Shown: positions 1-11,700 of the stretch, one piece after another
Numbering within the stretch: position 1 is the first letter of the stretch
Layout of the letters: each line of letters opens with the position of its first letter
NCBI GenBank assembly: GCA_964036275.1
Contig: OZ038433.1
Span: 34,381,336 to 34,445,335, forward strand
DNA: 64,000 nt
Direction: 5' to 3'
From: Litoditis marina
Taxonomy: Eukaryota; Nematoda; Chromadorea; Rhabditida; Rhabditidae
Notes under the pieces: generated by a model
The model's database searches: none
Told to the model about the DNA's origin: nothing
What the model saw: only the letters and a program-made list of their open reading frames with translations
Position numbers and translations under genes: made by a program

Positions 1-605
1 TGTAACAGTTTTGGAACATTCCAGAAGCCTCAGTTCCGGTCTACAAGCACTTCGGAGGTTTTCGAAATGAACGAAGTTCAGGGTAATATTTCTATGGGGT
101 GGTATTTCGAGTAAGATCGCTTTCCCAAAACTGATTAGGATATTTCTCTATAATTTCTCGCTAATTGACTTGTTTATAAGGAACACCTCCCAGATTACTG
201 TATGTCCGATTTTCGAAGACTCGAACAGCTAATTTTATTAATTTCCTATGATTTGCGGCACACTACTGTTTTCAAACAAAACTGTGTATTGTAGTCATCA
301 ACACCAGTGAAAGTGACATTTGTGAAAGCTACCACTGAATTATGGAGCTTCTCGGTGAATCAGAACGAGAAGGGAGACAACTGAAAGTTTCATACAAAGT
401 CAGGATGTTACGAAACGGGAAAAGGAGCAGTACTGCGCCAACTAGCGGTTGAGCACAAGTCGCAATACCATCTATGCAATACGATTGAGTTACAGTGGCT
501 CACACATGCTATAAAAAATAATGAATTTATTAAAAATTGCGATCTAGCTGATATGTTTACCGTTGATTTTATATGTCATTGAGCATTTTCCAAACTTCAA
601 GCGAC
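1..605. repeat. Degenerate dispersed repeat, same family as 6690-8760
   Basis: Blocks here recur in order in the 8.0-8.4 kb array: a stretch like TTGTTTATAAGGAACACCT near 170, 'gcacactactgttttcaaac' near 257, a conserved 'gagcttctcggtga' near 343, and 'caggatgttacgaaa' near 401 followed by 'ggagcagtactg'. No reading frame is open across it. It looks like a decayed copy of an unclassified repeat, and its ends are not defined. Confidence 0.6.
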
Positions 606-639
606 ATTGCTCGGTTATGAGGGTAGAATACAGGGTTTC

Positions 640-1272
640 GCAACTCAGTTAGCGGGTTTGTTAAGAAACTTGAACCAGTGCAGAAGGACTTTACTAGAAA
701 GTTGTTTTCCGTTTGGGTGGCTATAGGTATTGTAAAATCCCTAGTTCTGCATTACAGAAAACTTAACTTGTTCGCTTTAGAATCTAGAAGAACAACTACA
801 GACCTCATTATGATTCATAAAATCTTAACTGAACAATGTAGATTAAGTGCAACAGACTTTTTCACGTTTTAACCTTCACGTACTAGAGTTTCTAGCGCAA
901 AATTGAGTTACCAAACCCCCGAAAGCCAACGTTCAAAGTTTCTCACAGTACGCGCTGGATCCAAGTACTTGAAATTGAGCAAGAAAATTTAAATTACCGA
1001 TGTCGTTATCTGCCGATAAAAAACACTTGTGAATGCATTTGAATAAGACATCTACTGTTGTTTTGTTCATCCCGTGATATTTGCCCACATTATCTCATTT
1101 GTGAGTTATTTTATCCGTATTGTCATAATGTTCACATTTACTTGTGATGTCCAAATGTGTTTGTCGATTTCCGAAACTTACTTCCGCGTTCGATTGTTCT
1201 CGTATCCTACTGTCGATTTTCATTTCTCCTACTGTAGATCACATGCTTGCATGTAAATGAATAATATAAATC
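640..1272 (+). mobile_element. 3' relic of a CR1/jockey-type LINE
   Basis: The frame at 678-872 ends with LESRRTTTDLIMIHKI followed by DFFTF. This matches the C-terminal tail typical of CR1-like reverse transcriptases (LE.RR...DL...YKI...DFF). The same peptide pattern occurs at 52228-52752, where the match continues further. The homology goes on into a pyrimidine-rich tail and ends near the shared 'cacatgcttg.atgtaaat' at about 1236-1255. The copy has lost its start, catalytic domain and most of its frame, so it is dead. Family assignment rests on the tail motif only. Confidence 0.6.
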
Positions 1273-1416
1273 AGGTGGTTTTCGCAGAGATTGGCTACTG
1301 TAGGACAGTCCGAGGCCCACTATAGTCGTTGCCAACGAAAGGCGGAGGGTACTGTATATCTCACTTTCCGCTGTGTACGAGCACACGCCTTCTATCTCGA
1401 AGATTGCCAGTTATGT

Positions 1417-1487
1417 GCTCCAATAGCGCAGTTGTTAGCGCCCTGCTACCAGTTTTTTGCTTGCAGGTTCAATTCCGGCGAGAGACA
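1417..1487 (+). pseudogene. tRNA-like sequence (degenerate)
   Basis: An A-box-like TAGCGCAGTTG lies at about 1424-1434 with a D-stem GCGC/GCGC. A B-box GGTTCAATTCC lies at 1466-1476. The acceptor halves do not pair well and no convincing anticodon stem forms. It is best read as a decayed tRNA or a tRNA-derived SINE head, not a working tRNA. Confidence 0.4.
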
Positions 1488-1850
1488 GAAAGTTATAAAT
1501 TTGGCACACACTTTACTCGGGTTCACTCCATCAATGCAAGCTGGAAACTGGATTACATGCTTTTCTGCGATACAGGTTGTTGGAAAAACCACGCATTCTA
1601 ATTTCACATGGTGGAATGAAATTGATAAAATGATTTCGTTTCCGTTCTCTTACCCTCAAAGCGTCGAACCAATAAATGATTGGGTCGGTTTCAGGTAATC
1701 AACGGACTTGAACATGTTTGGGTTTTCTGCGATCGACAGACGGAATACTCGATTGATAAAATGTTGTCAACTTCTTTTTATCTAAAAAACAGTGAGACAT
1801 GATAAAATCTGAAAATCGTCCAGTACTACCAAAATTCTAATAAACACAAT

Positions 1851-4800
1851 TTAGAGTGGCATCACAGACATGACTGTGCCATTTTCTTTTTCATCTTTTC
1901 GCAACATCAGTTCGCGGAACGATTTGTTGATACACAGCTGTACGATCGGTTGCACCATAAACGTTGCCGGCTCTTCATAGGTCCTGGAAAAGGATTGAAT
2001 GTATATTCCACAGCATCTCTACGGACAGTCATACAGTGTATATTCAAACTTCCCAGTGACTATTCTCAAATACAAACGTCGAACATATCGTTATTCCCTA
2101 TGTGTTCGAGTCTTGGCGCTGTCTCGTTCTGTTTCTCTCTTTAATAAACACAATTCATTTTGTTCAACTGTAATATTTTAACTTTCTAGAGTTTGCGTTT
2201 CCCTCCTTCATTAAGTCATTTTTAACTGTTCATGATGATAACAACAGTACGCGTAAATGTTCCATTAACGTCCCACTATCTTGGTTTTCAATAACAATAT
2301 TCTTAAACTTTCCAATTACAATGGAACCACTATATTCTTGAACGAGTTGAACGAGTACAGCCGCTTCAATGGTAAATATCTTACCACATGTAGATCGCAA
2401 AGTTGAGGAGTTTCTCCGAATGATTGGTATGTGCAATGTAGACCAAGCAGACACGGATGAACCCGAACAGGAACGGCAACGAAGACACGACGGCACAAAT
2501 CAATAAACGACGCTCGATGGCCTGGAATTGATTGAAATAGTAGATGAATTTACTGGACCCCAAAAACCAACTCAACCTGTTTTTTCATGTTCATCATTTA
2601 ATTTTTCTATATTTCATTCAGTACACTCATCATCGTCTAATAATAATTTGCGGGTTTAACTAAGAACTGGAATATAACAATATAATGATTTATTCTTTAA
2701 TCGCGATTCATCACGCGACTTTCCAAATTGTTGGATATAGCACTCTAACTATGTGAAATTAGTGTTTCACTTTTATCAATGTATAAAGACTGATCTATGA
2801 GAAATGAGACTGTTCTGTGCAAACCAACTCGTTTCTTATTAGGTAAGGAGGGACTCTTGTAAATAGAGTATCCATAGAAGTAGGTACACATCAGCACAAA
2901 TGTGAGGAGAACAGCGTTCGTTGGGTAACTTTGGTACTGAAATACAATCACTATCATAGTTTGGATATCATTTTCGGAGGCTATCATGGCTCTTTTCCTG
3001 AGCACTCACCTTGAACCTGTTCAATATTCGATTTATGGAAATGTTGATTATTCGCCTAGAGTGTGTACTGCATCAAGATAATAGAGTTGTGGTTTCGATC
3101 TCGCTAGAATTTCTTTAATTTTCACTTCCGTTCCTCCACATCATTTGTCAGCTACATGCTTGCAAATGAATGTTCAATCCAAATCAATCGAAATCGAGCG
3201 TAAGCGTTGGTATAGTTCTCGCCCTTCCCGATGACATTCTGGCAACAATATTCCAGGCAGTTTTTCTCATGTTGCAATTTCCAGATAACTTGAAAACTTT
3301 GTTAGCGATTCTTTCCATTTATTACAACACGTGAATATAAAAACTCTCATGAAGTGTATATTTGCTCTCAGAGATATTCAACCGGAACTCTCTGCACCAC
3401 GCCGATCAGTCTCAGTGCGAGTCTCAAAGACATTAGCGCCAATGTTCTGCATGGTGAGCTACAGAAGCGAGAGAAAATGCCGGTCAATAAGACCGTAGAC
3501 AGGCGAAGACATCGGCGTCTTTTTGAACTGCACACACTGACGTCGATGCCGCTACAAAAGTGGCTGGTTCACGTTTTATATGAACAGAGCTATAACTTAC
3601 CACCGAGAAACGTCCTCCAGACAGCTGTAATGTTCCATCAGATGCTTCTTTGAACTTCAGTTCGTCCTTGAATATGAGCCAAAGCGGAAGCACACAAGCA
3701 AAACCGACTAACCATACTGCTATCCCGGTGAAAACAACCACACGGTCGGACCACATCTTAAAGGGACCGTTCCTCTTTAATTTGGAGGTTCGAGCTGATT
3801 AGTTGATATTGTTCACATTAAAAAACCGAAATCATTCATGTAGGTGTCAACTTCCTGTCTTGCTCCGTGTTCTCGAAAATGTGGCGCGACCACGCGCACG
3901 TACATACACCGCCGAGTTCACCTACGTACGAAATTTTCAAAATGTCCATAAAATTACAGAACCACATTCAAAAGATGGCCAAATTTATCAATATGAAATC
4001 TGTGGAGAAAGATTTGTAAATATCATGATAACTACAAAGCAGTGATAGATTAAGGATTGCTGCATTACAGTAACCCAAATCACGTTGGCTTCTGTTTTGC
4101 TCCGTAATAATGTGTCATCTCAAACAGAATAAATGACTTTCATCGCGAAACAGAATAAATGAAACTTTTCATATTTCAAAAATTACGTACATTGCACATT
4201 ATAGAGGTACGGTCCCTTTAATTAGAATGAGTGGACTCAAAAAACATAAATTCATGAGAAGTTCGTGTTTGTTGAACCTTTTCAGCTCACGCTTACAACG
4301 TTCGTGGCTCGAATTGAGCAATCACCAGTTTGAGTTTATAAATACGCTCATCACATCTGCATTAGTAGTTTTGGTTACTTCGTACAGTTACACGTCGGTT
4401 GAGGTCATCTCTGGTTTCTAATTTCCTAAGCAAGCTATCATAGACTAGTTGCCAAATAATTTTGTTGAGAGATTCAAATGAACCTTAGACTGTCTTTAGT
4501 GGCTTTTTCCAGACGTATCTCATTGTTTTGTAGCTATAAGCTAACCAACGTGATATCCACATCAAACCTATGGTATTAAAATGTTTTCCCGTTTCGCGTG
4601 ACTGTTCAGCTCATTGCTAGTACACCGTGGGAGGTAAAAACGTTATTCGCTCAAGAATTAAAAAAATTGTTTTGTCTCTAAGAGTAGTAATTGTTACCTT
4701 GACATGGGCTCCTGGAAAGCGGAATATTGTGAATCTATTGGTCGCGATCACCCCATGACCAATGGCGACCGATATGCGGATACCGTATAGGAGCAGGAAT

Positions 4801-6100
4801 GACCACTGAACAGAAAATTCATAAAAAAAAATAAAGTTAGGCATATACATTAACTTATTCTTTGACTCCTTTTCAATTATGTTTCACGATTATTAAACCC
4901 TGTGTGAGACATATTAGAACTGATCCGATTCGACATCGTACAGTGCTTATGCTTCACACAATTTTTTTTCACAAGTGATTTGTTGGTCGTTAGTCCACAT
5001 GAGATCTAGTTCTAGTTATACCAATGGAAACTCGCCAACCAATGTTTTTCACATCGTCGAAATTCAAGTTAGAAATACCACATACCCCATAACACAAACC
5101 GTTTGAACGGTCTTTGCATAAATTGTGTTTTTGAGAGAAACCTATCAAACGGAAGTGCAATCCGAGCCAAATACGAATCTCGGAAAAGCTTTTCTACGCG
5201 TGGAATATAGGTGATCCAGTATTCTTACCTGAGCGAAAGTGTCCATATCTTTGTTGAACAGGTCAAAATAGTTGTACATTCTCGGTCTGTACATGAGCTC
5301 CATGTAGAAGAACATGAAGAAATCGAGGGTAGATTGCATTATGAAAAACGAGTAAAAAGATGACCGAAAAGTAGAAGATTTCGAACGGGCTGGAAACAAT
5401 GAGCTGATTGAAAATTGGATTCCCAATCTAGAACGAAAAAGAACTCTTCGAATGTATTATGTTGTAGTGTAACATCGTTGAATTGTTCAACGTCTCATGC
5501 CAAGTTGTCGGCCTTTTCCACTGAGCTAGCTGTCTTTTCAATAAAGTTTTAGACAGAACTACTAAGTTACCGGACATTTTCATCACTAGAAGAACTATCT
5601 TATTCACACACTGGCGTACATGATTACAAAAGTTTGCTGGAGACGCTCGCATATTTCACAGATGCGCCAAATTTGTGTGCGAGGCATCTCTAGCTACGGA
5701 AAAACTTTTATTTTCGAAGAAATCAAGAGTTTCAGCTTGTTCTATATTTCACTTTTTCTAAAATTATCAGTACTTGGCAATACTAGTGCACAGTTGAAAA
5801 GGTTTTCAACCCTTCATTGTTGGGTGTTGTCACAGTTTTTAGAGGAATGGTTCTTTTACCTGAACATAGTTGTTTTCTAACAAGCTGTGTTACATAGGAG
5901 TGCACTTCGTAATGCTAGTCTATAGTAGACCAAATAAATTCACCTTTTATCAACCGGTAAACCATCATCGCATACACCACAGCCGTAGCGCATTTCATTG
6001 CAATGACTACAATGACAGGTAGGGACAGCTTCTTCGACATTGCGAATCCTGTTACGACAATGATGAACAGCATATAGTATGCGTAACTGTTCATTTTCAC
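1851..6100 (-). CDS. Seven-transmembrane serpentine chemoreceptor (Srv/Srg-like, tentative)
   Basis: Predicted nematode chemosensory GPCR of the plasma membrane. Minus-strand exons are 5944-6100, 5229-5389, 4698-4805, 3601-3756, 3463-3527 (weak), 3010-3067, 2829-2936, 2385-2521 and 1851-1983. All junctions join in phase, giving about 360 residues. Hydrophobic segments occur in order: the N-terminal exon (YYMLFIIVVTGFAMS), SSFYSFFIMQSTLDFFMFFY, WSFLLLYGIRISVAIGHGV followed by NRF, VVVFTGIAVWLVGF, TNAVLLTFVLMCTYF, and RRLLICAVVSSLPFLFGF. The last exon holds MVQPIVQLCINKSFREL and a short polar tail. NRF plus a following FP after the third helix fits Srv/Srg-type receptors, but the subfamily is not secure. 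The fifth exon, between TM4 and TM5, was chosen to keep phase and has a weak donor (gtagct). If it is wrong, the gene has a frame defect there. Exon 4 uses an acceptor at the edge of a transposon. The first Met (6098-6100) could instead be the Met two codons later. Confidence 0.75.
3758..4221. mobile_element. TTAA-ended MITE (family A, copy 1)
   Basis: The left end TTAAAGGGACCGT and the right end ACGGTCCCTTTAA are perfect 13-bp inverted repeats bounded by TTAA. No transposase frame is present. A second copy at 33845-34213 shares internal blocks, including GCTGCATTACAGTAACCC and tcttgctccg. The TTAA boundary is typical of piggyBac-like or PALTTAA-type non-autonomous elements. It fills intron 3 of the receptor gene up to its acceptor. 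Confidence 0.85.
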
Positions 6101-6280
6101 CTTTTTACAGCAAATTCACCACCTTTTTCAGAGTGTTGGGTTCTAACTAAAAATCGAACGGAGAGAAAAGTTTAAAACGACGCAAAGGACATCGAACAGA
6201 TTTCATATTCATGAACATCTGGGTAGTTTATTCCTAACCTCTTGCTCCTTAAAATACGCATTTTCTCTGCTCTTCCCTCT

Positions 6281-6458
6281 CCAGAGTACGTATGCTAGAA
6301 GATCCAGCACCTTCATCCCATCCTGCGTCTCCTCAAACATACGCTCTTTTCTCTACTCTTACATCCTGCCGGGATGTAAGATACAAGAAATAGTGAGGCA
6401 GAGCGAGAGTCGCAGGATGGGATGAAGGTGCCGGAATCTTTTAGCATACTTACTCAGG
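6281..6458. mobile_element. Palindromic MITE (family D, full copy)
   Basis: The left arm GAGTACGTATGCTAGAAGAT continues through caccttcatcccatcctgc. It is mirrored by the right arm, which ends GGTGCCGGAATCTTTTAGC then atacttactc. The middle has a second small palindrome, catcctgccgggatgtaag. Shorter relatives lie near 17456, 31073, 54495, 57780 and 62858, so this is a repeated family. No coding capacity. Confidence 0.8.
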
Positions 6459-6689
6459 ATAGAGATGTCGCTAATTAGTACGCAACGTGAAAGAAGAGGG
6501 ATGAAATGAATATATCGGATTGTTCTAGTATACGTACTCTGAAGTCACATTTCTACTCGACGCTTTCTTAGAGATGGACAATGATCCAATACCTACTCTG
6601 TCAGTCAGAGAGAAACAAAGAGTACTTGTTAGAATCAAGATTGGGAACTAGTCAGGAAGCAATCTTTCTCTAATGAAGAATAAGTATAC

Positions 6690-8760
6690 CGAAATCGTTG
6701 CGAACGTACACTCTCCATCGAGGGACGAACTATCAAAATATTATTGAGAATTGTTCGGTGTTTCCAAGTAAGTTATCGTAGTTGACTCCCCGAGCTCATT
6801 ATGTTCTCTATAATTTTTTGCCAATTTTCTTGTAAACAAGGAACACCTCACTGTTTGATGTTTGTTCGTGCCTCACATGCTCATTTAGTTAATTCTCTAT
6901 GATTATCAGAAAACTACCGGATTCAAACCATAACATGTAATCATCAACACTAGGGTCCTTACTAGAGTGGCTAATCTATAGTGAAGAAGCTAAACAGTGA
7001 ACTGAACGTAAGAGTGAACAAGTGGGAAAAAAAGTGAACAGACACACAATAAAAAACAAGTGAACAGACACACTATCAAAATATATTGTTGGTGGTTCAA
7101 ATGTTCATAGAACTTTGGAATGTTCCTAGAAGCGTTGAAACAGTTCGTACACTGTTACAGAAAGTTTGAAAAACAACGATCTTTAACGTGAGGTTTTAAT
7201 GATGTATCTTCACCGTTAAATTCACTCATATAGTGGACTACCCAAGCTCATTATGTTCTCTAAAAATATTCCGCTCATTTACACGTAAACAAGGAGCTCC
7301 TTTAATTTTGTGCGTCCCTAGTAAAGAGAGCCTAATATGTTAATTCCCTGTAATTCCCAACAAACTACTATCAAATGATATTGTTGGTGGTTCAAACGTC
7401 CATATAAGTTGTGGAATGTTCCTAGAAGCGTTGAAACAGTTCGTGCACTGTTACAGGAAATTCGAGAACACTGATTTAAGATTTTCATTGAGGAGCAAGC
7501 AAGATTTTATTGATGTATCTTCACTGTGAAGTTCGTGTATATAGTGGACTCCCCAAGCTCATTATATTCTTCAAAATATTTTGCCCAATTACACGTAAAC
7601 AAGGAACACCTTTCAGACTTTCAGTTTGATGTTTGTGCGTTCCTGGTAAATAGAGCTTAATTTATGTTAATTCCCTGTAATTTGCAGTAAGCTACTATCT
7701 TTCAACGAAAGGTTGTACTGAAATAGTCAACAATCACTAGAAGGGGCTATCGTAGAAACCACTACATGATTATGCAGTTTCTCGGTAACTTAGAACGTAA
7801 TGGATAAACAATATAAAATTTCATTGGAGTAACAAAAGGATCTGTTTAAACTTTTTTGTAATTCGAACAATGAACCTGTTGACTAGTTGATGAAAAACTA
7901 TCTGTGGTACTGTAGAGTCGAATCAATCCATTTTTAGATGTTGATGGTTGCAATGTTCATAGAAGTTTTGGAACAACCTTAGAAGGGTCAAATGATTTCA
8001 CACCCTTCAACGCAACTTCAACGTAACTATCTCATATGGTATCTCATCAGGTGCGTTCGTAGAGTAGACTCTCTAAGCTTATTATGTTCTCCATAAATTT
8101 TCCGCTGATTTACTTGTAAACAAATAACACCTTTCAGATGTTCGTGTGTTCCTGGTAAAGATTCCAACAGCCGATTATGATAATTCTCTATAATTTGCCG
8201 CATACTACCATCTTCAAACAAAGACATGGAGTTTATCTATCAACTAGGGGTCAACTAAAATTACATCTTTATAAAAATTACTACAGAACCACGCAGCTTC
8301 CCTGTGAGTTAAAAAAAAGGAAGTGGACAGTTGAACACATTATACAGAGTAGGATGCTACGAAAAGGAACAGTACTGCCAACTGATTGACGTTTGAGAAC
8401 AAGTTGCAGCTTTATCAGAATGTGGCTAACATTAATCGTTTTGATATATCTTCTGATTTAATACTTCTTCTCAAAGAAGGCGGAACTTCTGATGCCGTCA
8501 ACTAGTTGGTACGGTTTTTTGGTGGCAATTGATCGTTGAGCGACACTTCCATCATTCATGTTGTTATTTCAAAGGTTTGAGTTCTTGAATGTTCATAGAA
8601 GCGTAGACAGATTTCCTGCAGCTACCGCGAAGAGTACGGAAATAACAAACGTCAACTTCAGATTCCTTTTGCAGGTTGTGGTACAGTATTGCTGACAAAT
8701 TCAAGGCAAAGTGTACATCGCAAACAAAGTTCCGGTCTCTCCTACTGGCAACGTGCCATT
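6690..8760. repeat. Tandem array of a degenerate unit of about 0.3-0.5 kb
   Basis: At least four units start with 'gagctcattatgttctc' or close variants, near 6795, 7245, 7553 and 8075. Each continues with a CTTGTAAACAAGGAACACC-like block, then a gatgtttgtgcgttcctgg-like block, then aattctctataatttgc. Units are separated by a second block (tgttggtggttcaaa, gttcatagaa, gaatgttcctagaagcgttg). One diverged unit lies at 1-605. No frame stays open. It is a local tandem expansion of an unclassified repeat. Confidence 0.75.
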
Positions 8761-11700
8761 GGACTCTCCAGGCTGTTATTCACTACTTCGGAGTTTTCAA
8801 ATAACCGCAAATCTATATTTGCTGTTGTTAAGTTCTATAAGGACACTTAAATGAGAAAATACTCTAGGATACTCATGTCTGCTCTAAGAAATAGTCATCC
8901 GAAAATCTTGGTGGGGATGAAACAAACTAGATCAATGCGTGCGCTCAATGAACTGCGTGACAAATTTGAGTGTGTTGAGAATTGTTCATAGGCAAATGGA
9001 GTAGAAGTGTAGCTTCAGACGAAATGCCAAATACAACATGACCGACAGACGTGTTCACTACGACGATCATAGGTCGAACATACAAAACTAAATGACAGTA
9101 TGGTTATGTGTCCGAGCAGTGATATAGTACCTGCACTCTCCCGTATTGTAGTCTTTGGGCATATTATTCTAGACTGATGAATCATGTTCAACATGCGTAT
9201 ATCACATATGAAGTGATAATGCAAGCATCCGTGTTTCAGAAATACTTTGTTTCGGAGAGTTGTAGAACTTCACCAACCTAGATTGAAAGGAGAGACTCAT
9301 CTCTCCTGATGAATCTTTTGCAAGCATTCAACGGTTTCCAGTTCTTTCTCTCCAATGACTAAACCCATTTCACAAATGTTCGAACTCTTGAGAATGTAGT
9401 TTTCACTATGTTTCTCTGTCTGTGGTTTTCAAGTATTTTCGAGTCCAAAGAAGTTCCTGAACCTGAACAAAGCGCATGAATTGGCGGGTTTTATGTGAGT
9501 GGTGAAGTGGTATTCACAGCTGGCTGCTCCTATTGTGTCAATTGTGAAAAGGCCGGAAGACAAACCTGGCTTTCTAGTTAAAACTAACACCTTCTCCTCC
9601 ACCAACTCCACATTAAGATGTGTCAGTTTAGAGGCGTAAGCCATAATTATATACAAAAAAATTTAAAAAAAGAAGCGAAAATACAGCAAATTACCTCTGT
9701 AATACTAGAATCCATCTTGTTTCGAAGAGTTGTATCATCTCATACTAGCATAATATTTCATAAGTCTATAATGATAATATTTTTTATAAATTATTCCCAT
9801 TGATACCAAATCTAGCCCAGTGATCGCACTATCTAAACTATGCTGCCCGACTCTAAAGTGATGGTATAACCTCAAAATTTAACCGTCGCTCGAGTTGTTT
9901 CACGATCTTCTTACAGTTGAACGTAGCATGTTCTCTTTTATGTTCCAATCACCACTCACTATTATCTTCATCATGCGTGTTGTTTGTAGTTTGGTGTGCA
10001 TTCCTTTCCATGTCAAATCTGGACATAATATACTCTAGTTAGACAAATCCAAAACGGAACGTTTGAATCATCGTTTCCTAGTTGAATTTCTCAACCTCAA
10101 ATAGTGGAAAACGAATTTGAAAACCCAAAAATAACTAGACCGACTCAAGTGTTAAAGTCCTTCACTTTCATCTAAACACCTATTCCAATTAGACGACGGA
10201 GAACTGAGCATTCAGCATCCGAAGATATCCATCTCGTTTGAAGTTTGGGTTTTCCTCTTGAATCGTACATGTAGGTAGTTTCATAGAAAGGAAGCGGGGT
10301 CTCGTTCAATAGTGCACTATTGTTGGTGCCAATTGGTCAACTTGCAATAGAACAAAGAAATCAAACAAGCCAACAACGGATGCATATATCCCCCCTGTGA
10401 GCAAACATTATTGGAAACGCGCTCATTTTGTGACTCTCTTTATTACTTACTACCTTGGTCGCCTAGTACCTGCTAGTCGAATTACGTTAAACGTGCAATG
10501 AAAAGTGCAAGTTCGGATGTTTCTTTCCGTTTCACTGTAAATATTCTCTTTTCTTCTGCTATTTCAATACAACTGATCCCGTACTATTTTCTTTATTTCC
10601 ATTCTCCACGAAGCCAACTGTATAATCTACTAAGTTGTATATCTCTCAAAAAAATACTCTGGATTGCAACATGCTATTCCAACAAGCCGAAAAAAGGTTT
10701 TCCCTTGCTTCTCTGTTCAAGAAATCTTATTGTTTTTGAACTCGTTCTCAATTCGAATTCCGGAATTCGTAATTTGTCATCGCGCTTCGAGCAATCGCGG
10801 TTTTTGCGTGGAACTCGTTGTTCATTGCTTCAACAGAGCAATCGACTCACATTTCCGGATAAAACAATCAGCGAATCATGTCGGCCGAATTTCTTTCTGC
10901 CAGGAATTCGAGTTTTCTGACTATTATATCCAGTTTGCCAAAAGATACTTTTTTTAACTTTTTTTGAAACAGCATAGTTTTTAAACTTCATATTCATAGT
11001 TTCATTCATTGCTCAGAGCTCTCGACACAATCATAAAGGATTGAAGCTTCATTTTATTTCATCAACAAATTTTAATACCCGTTTGATAATTGCTACGCCC
11101 AGACAGACCCCCCCCCACCGAGTGTGCTTTGTCTACCTACCGTTGTCGGTAATGAGAAATACTGGTACCAAACCGGATAAACTTAAGGGTCAATGAAAAC
11201 TGAAAAGAGGGCAGAAAAATTGTCGTTTTTGGAGCCGTTGTCGCATTTGGAACAGAACTGAAATAGAAGACATAATCTATGACGCCATTTTCGCATATAG
11301 ATGGGAATTTCAGAAAACATTTCTGCAAAAAGGTAGTTGTTGATCAGAGCTGCTCTACTTGTAGTTTGCTCCTTCTTAGTTCCAACTAAAACTCACAGTC
11401 CCTGATGAGTATTCAGACCAAAGAACAAAAACACTGAATACCAAAGTCCTCTTGTAGTTTGATGCCTCTACGTGCTAAATCACTATGTTGGGGATGCACG
11501 GTCCACATACATGTGTTTTTCATGGATGAACAAATCACCATTTTGTTATTATTGTTGTATTGATCGAACTACAACCCTGATATCTCACATCCCCCCCCCT
11601 CATCCGTCTACCGTACCCCAAAGTCCTTTCGTCGAGGATCTTAGCGTGTGTGCTAATCCGTCTCCATCATGTCATTGTCCCCTGTCACTCAGGCTGTTTG

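Noticed and set aside
9429..9656. Minus frame of 75 aa with a moderately protein-like composition (HLNVELVEEKVLVLTRKPGL)
   Set aside because: It could be a lone exon, but no flanking exons or homology could be recognised.
10498..10957. Two overlapping plus frames (140 and 97 aa)
   Set aside because: Different frames of the same AT-rich DNA, with no domain, no splice context and no upstream signal.
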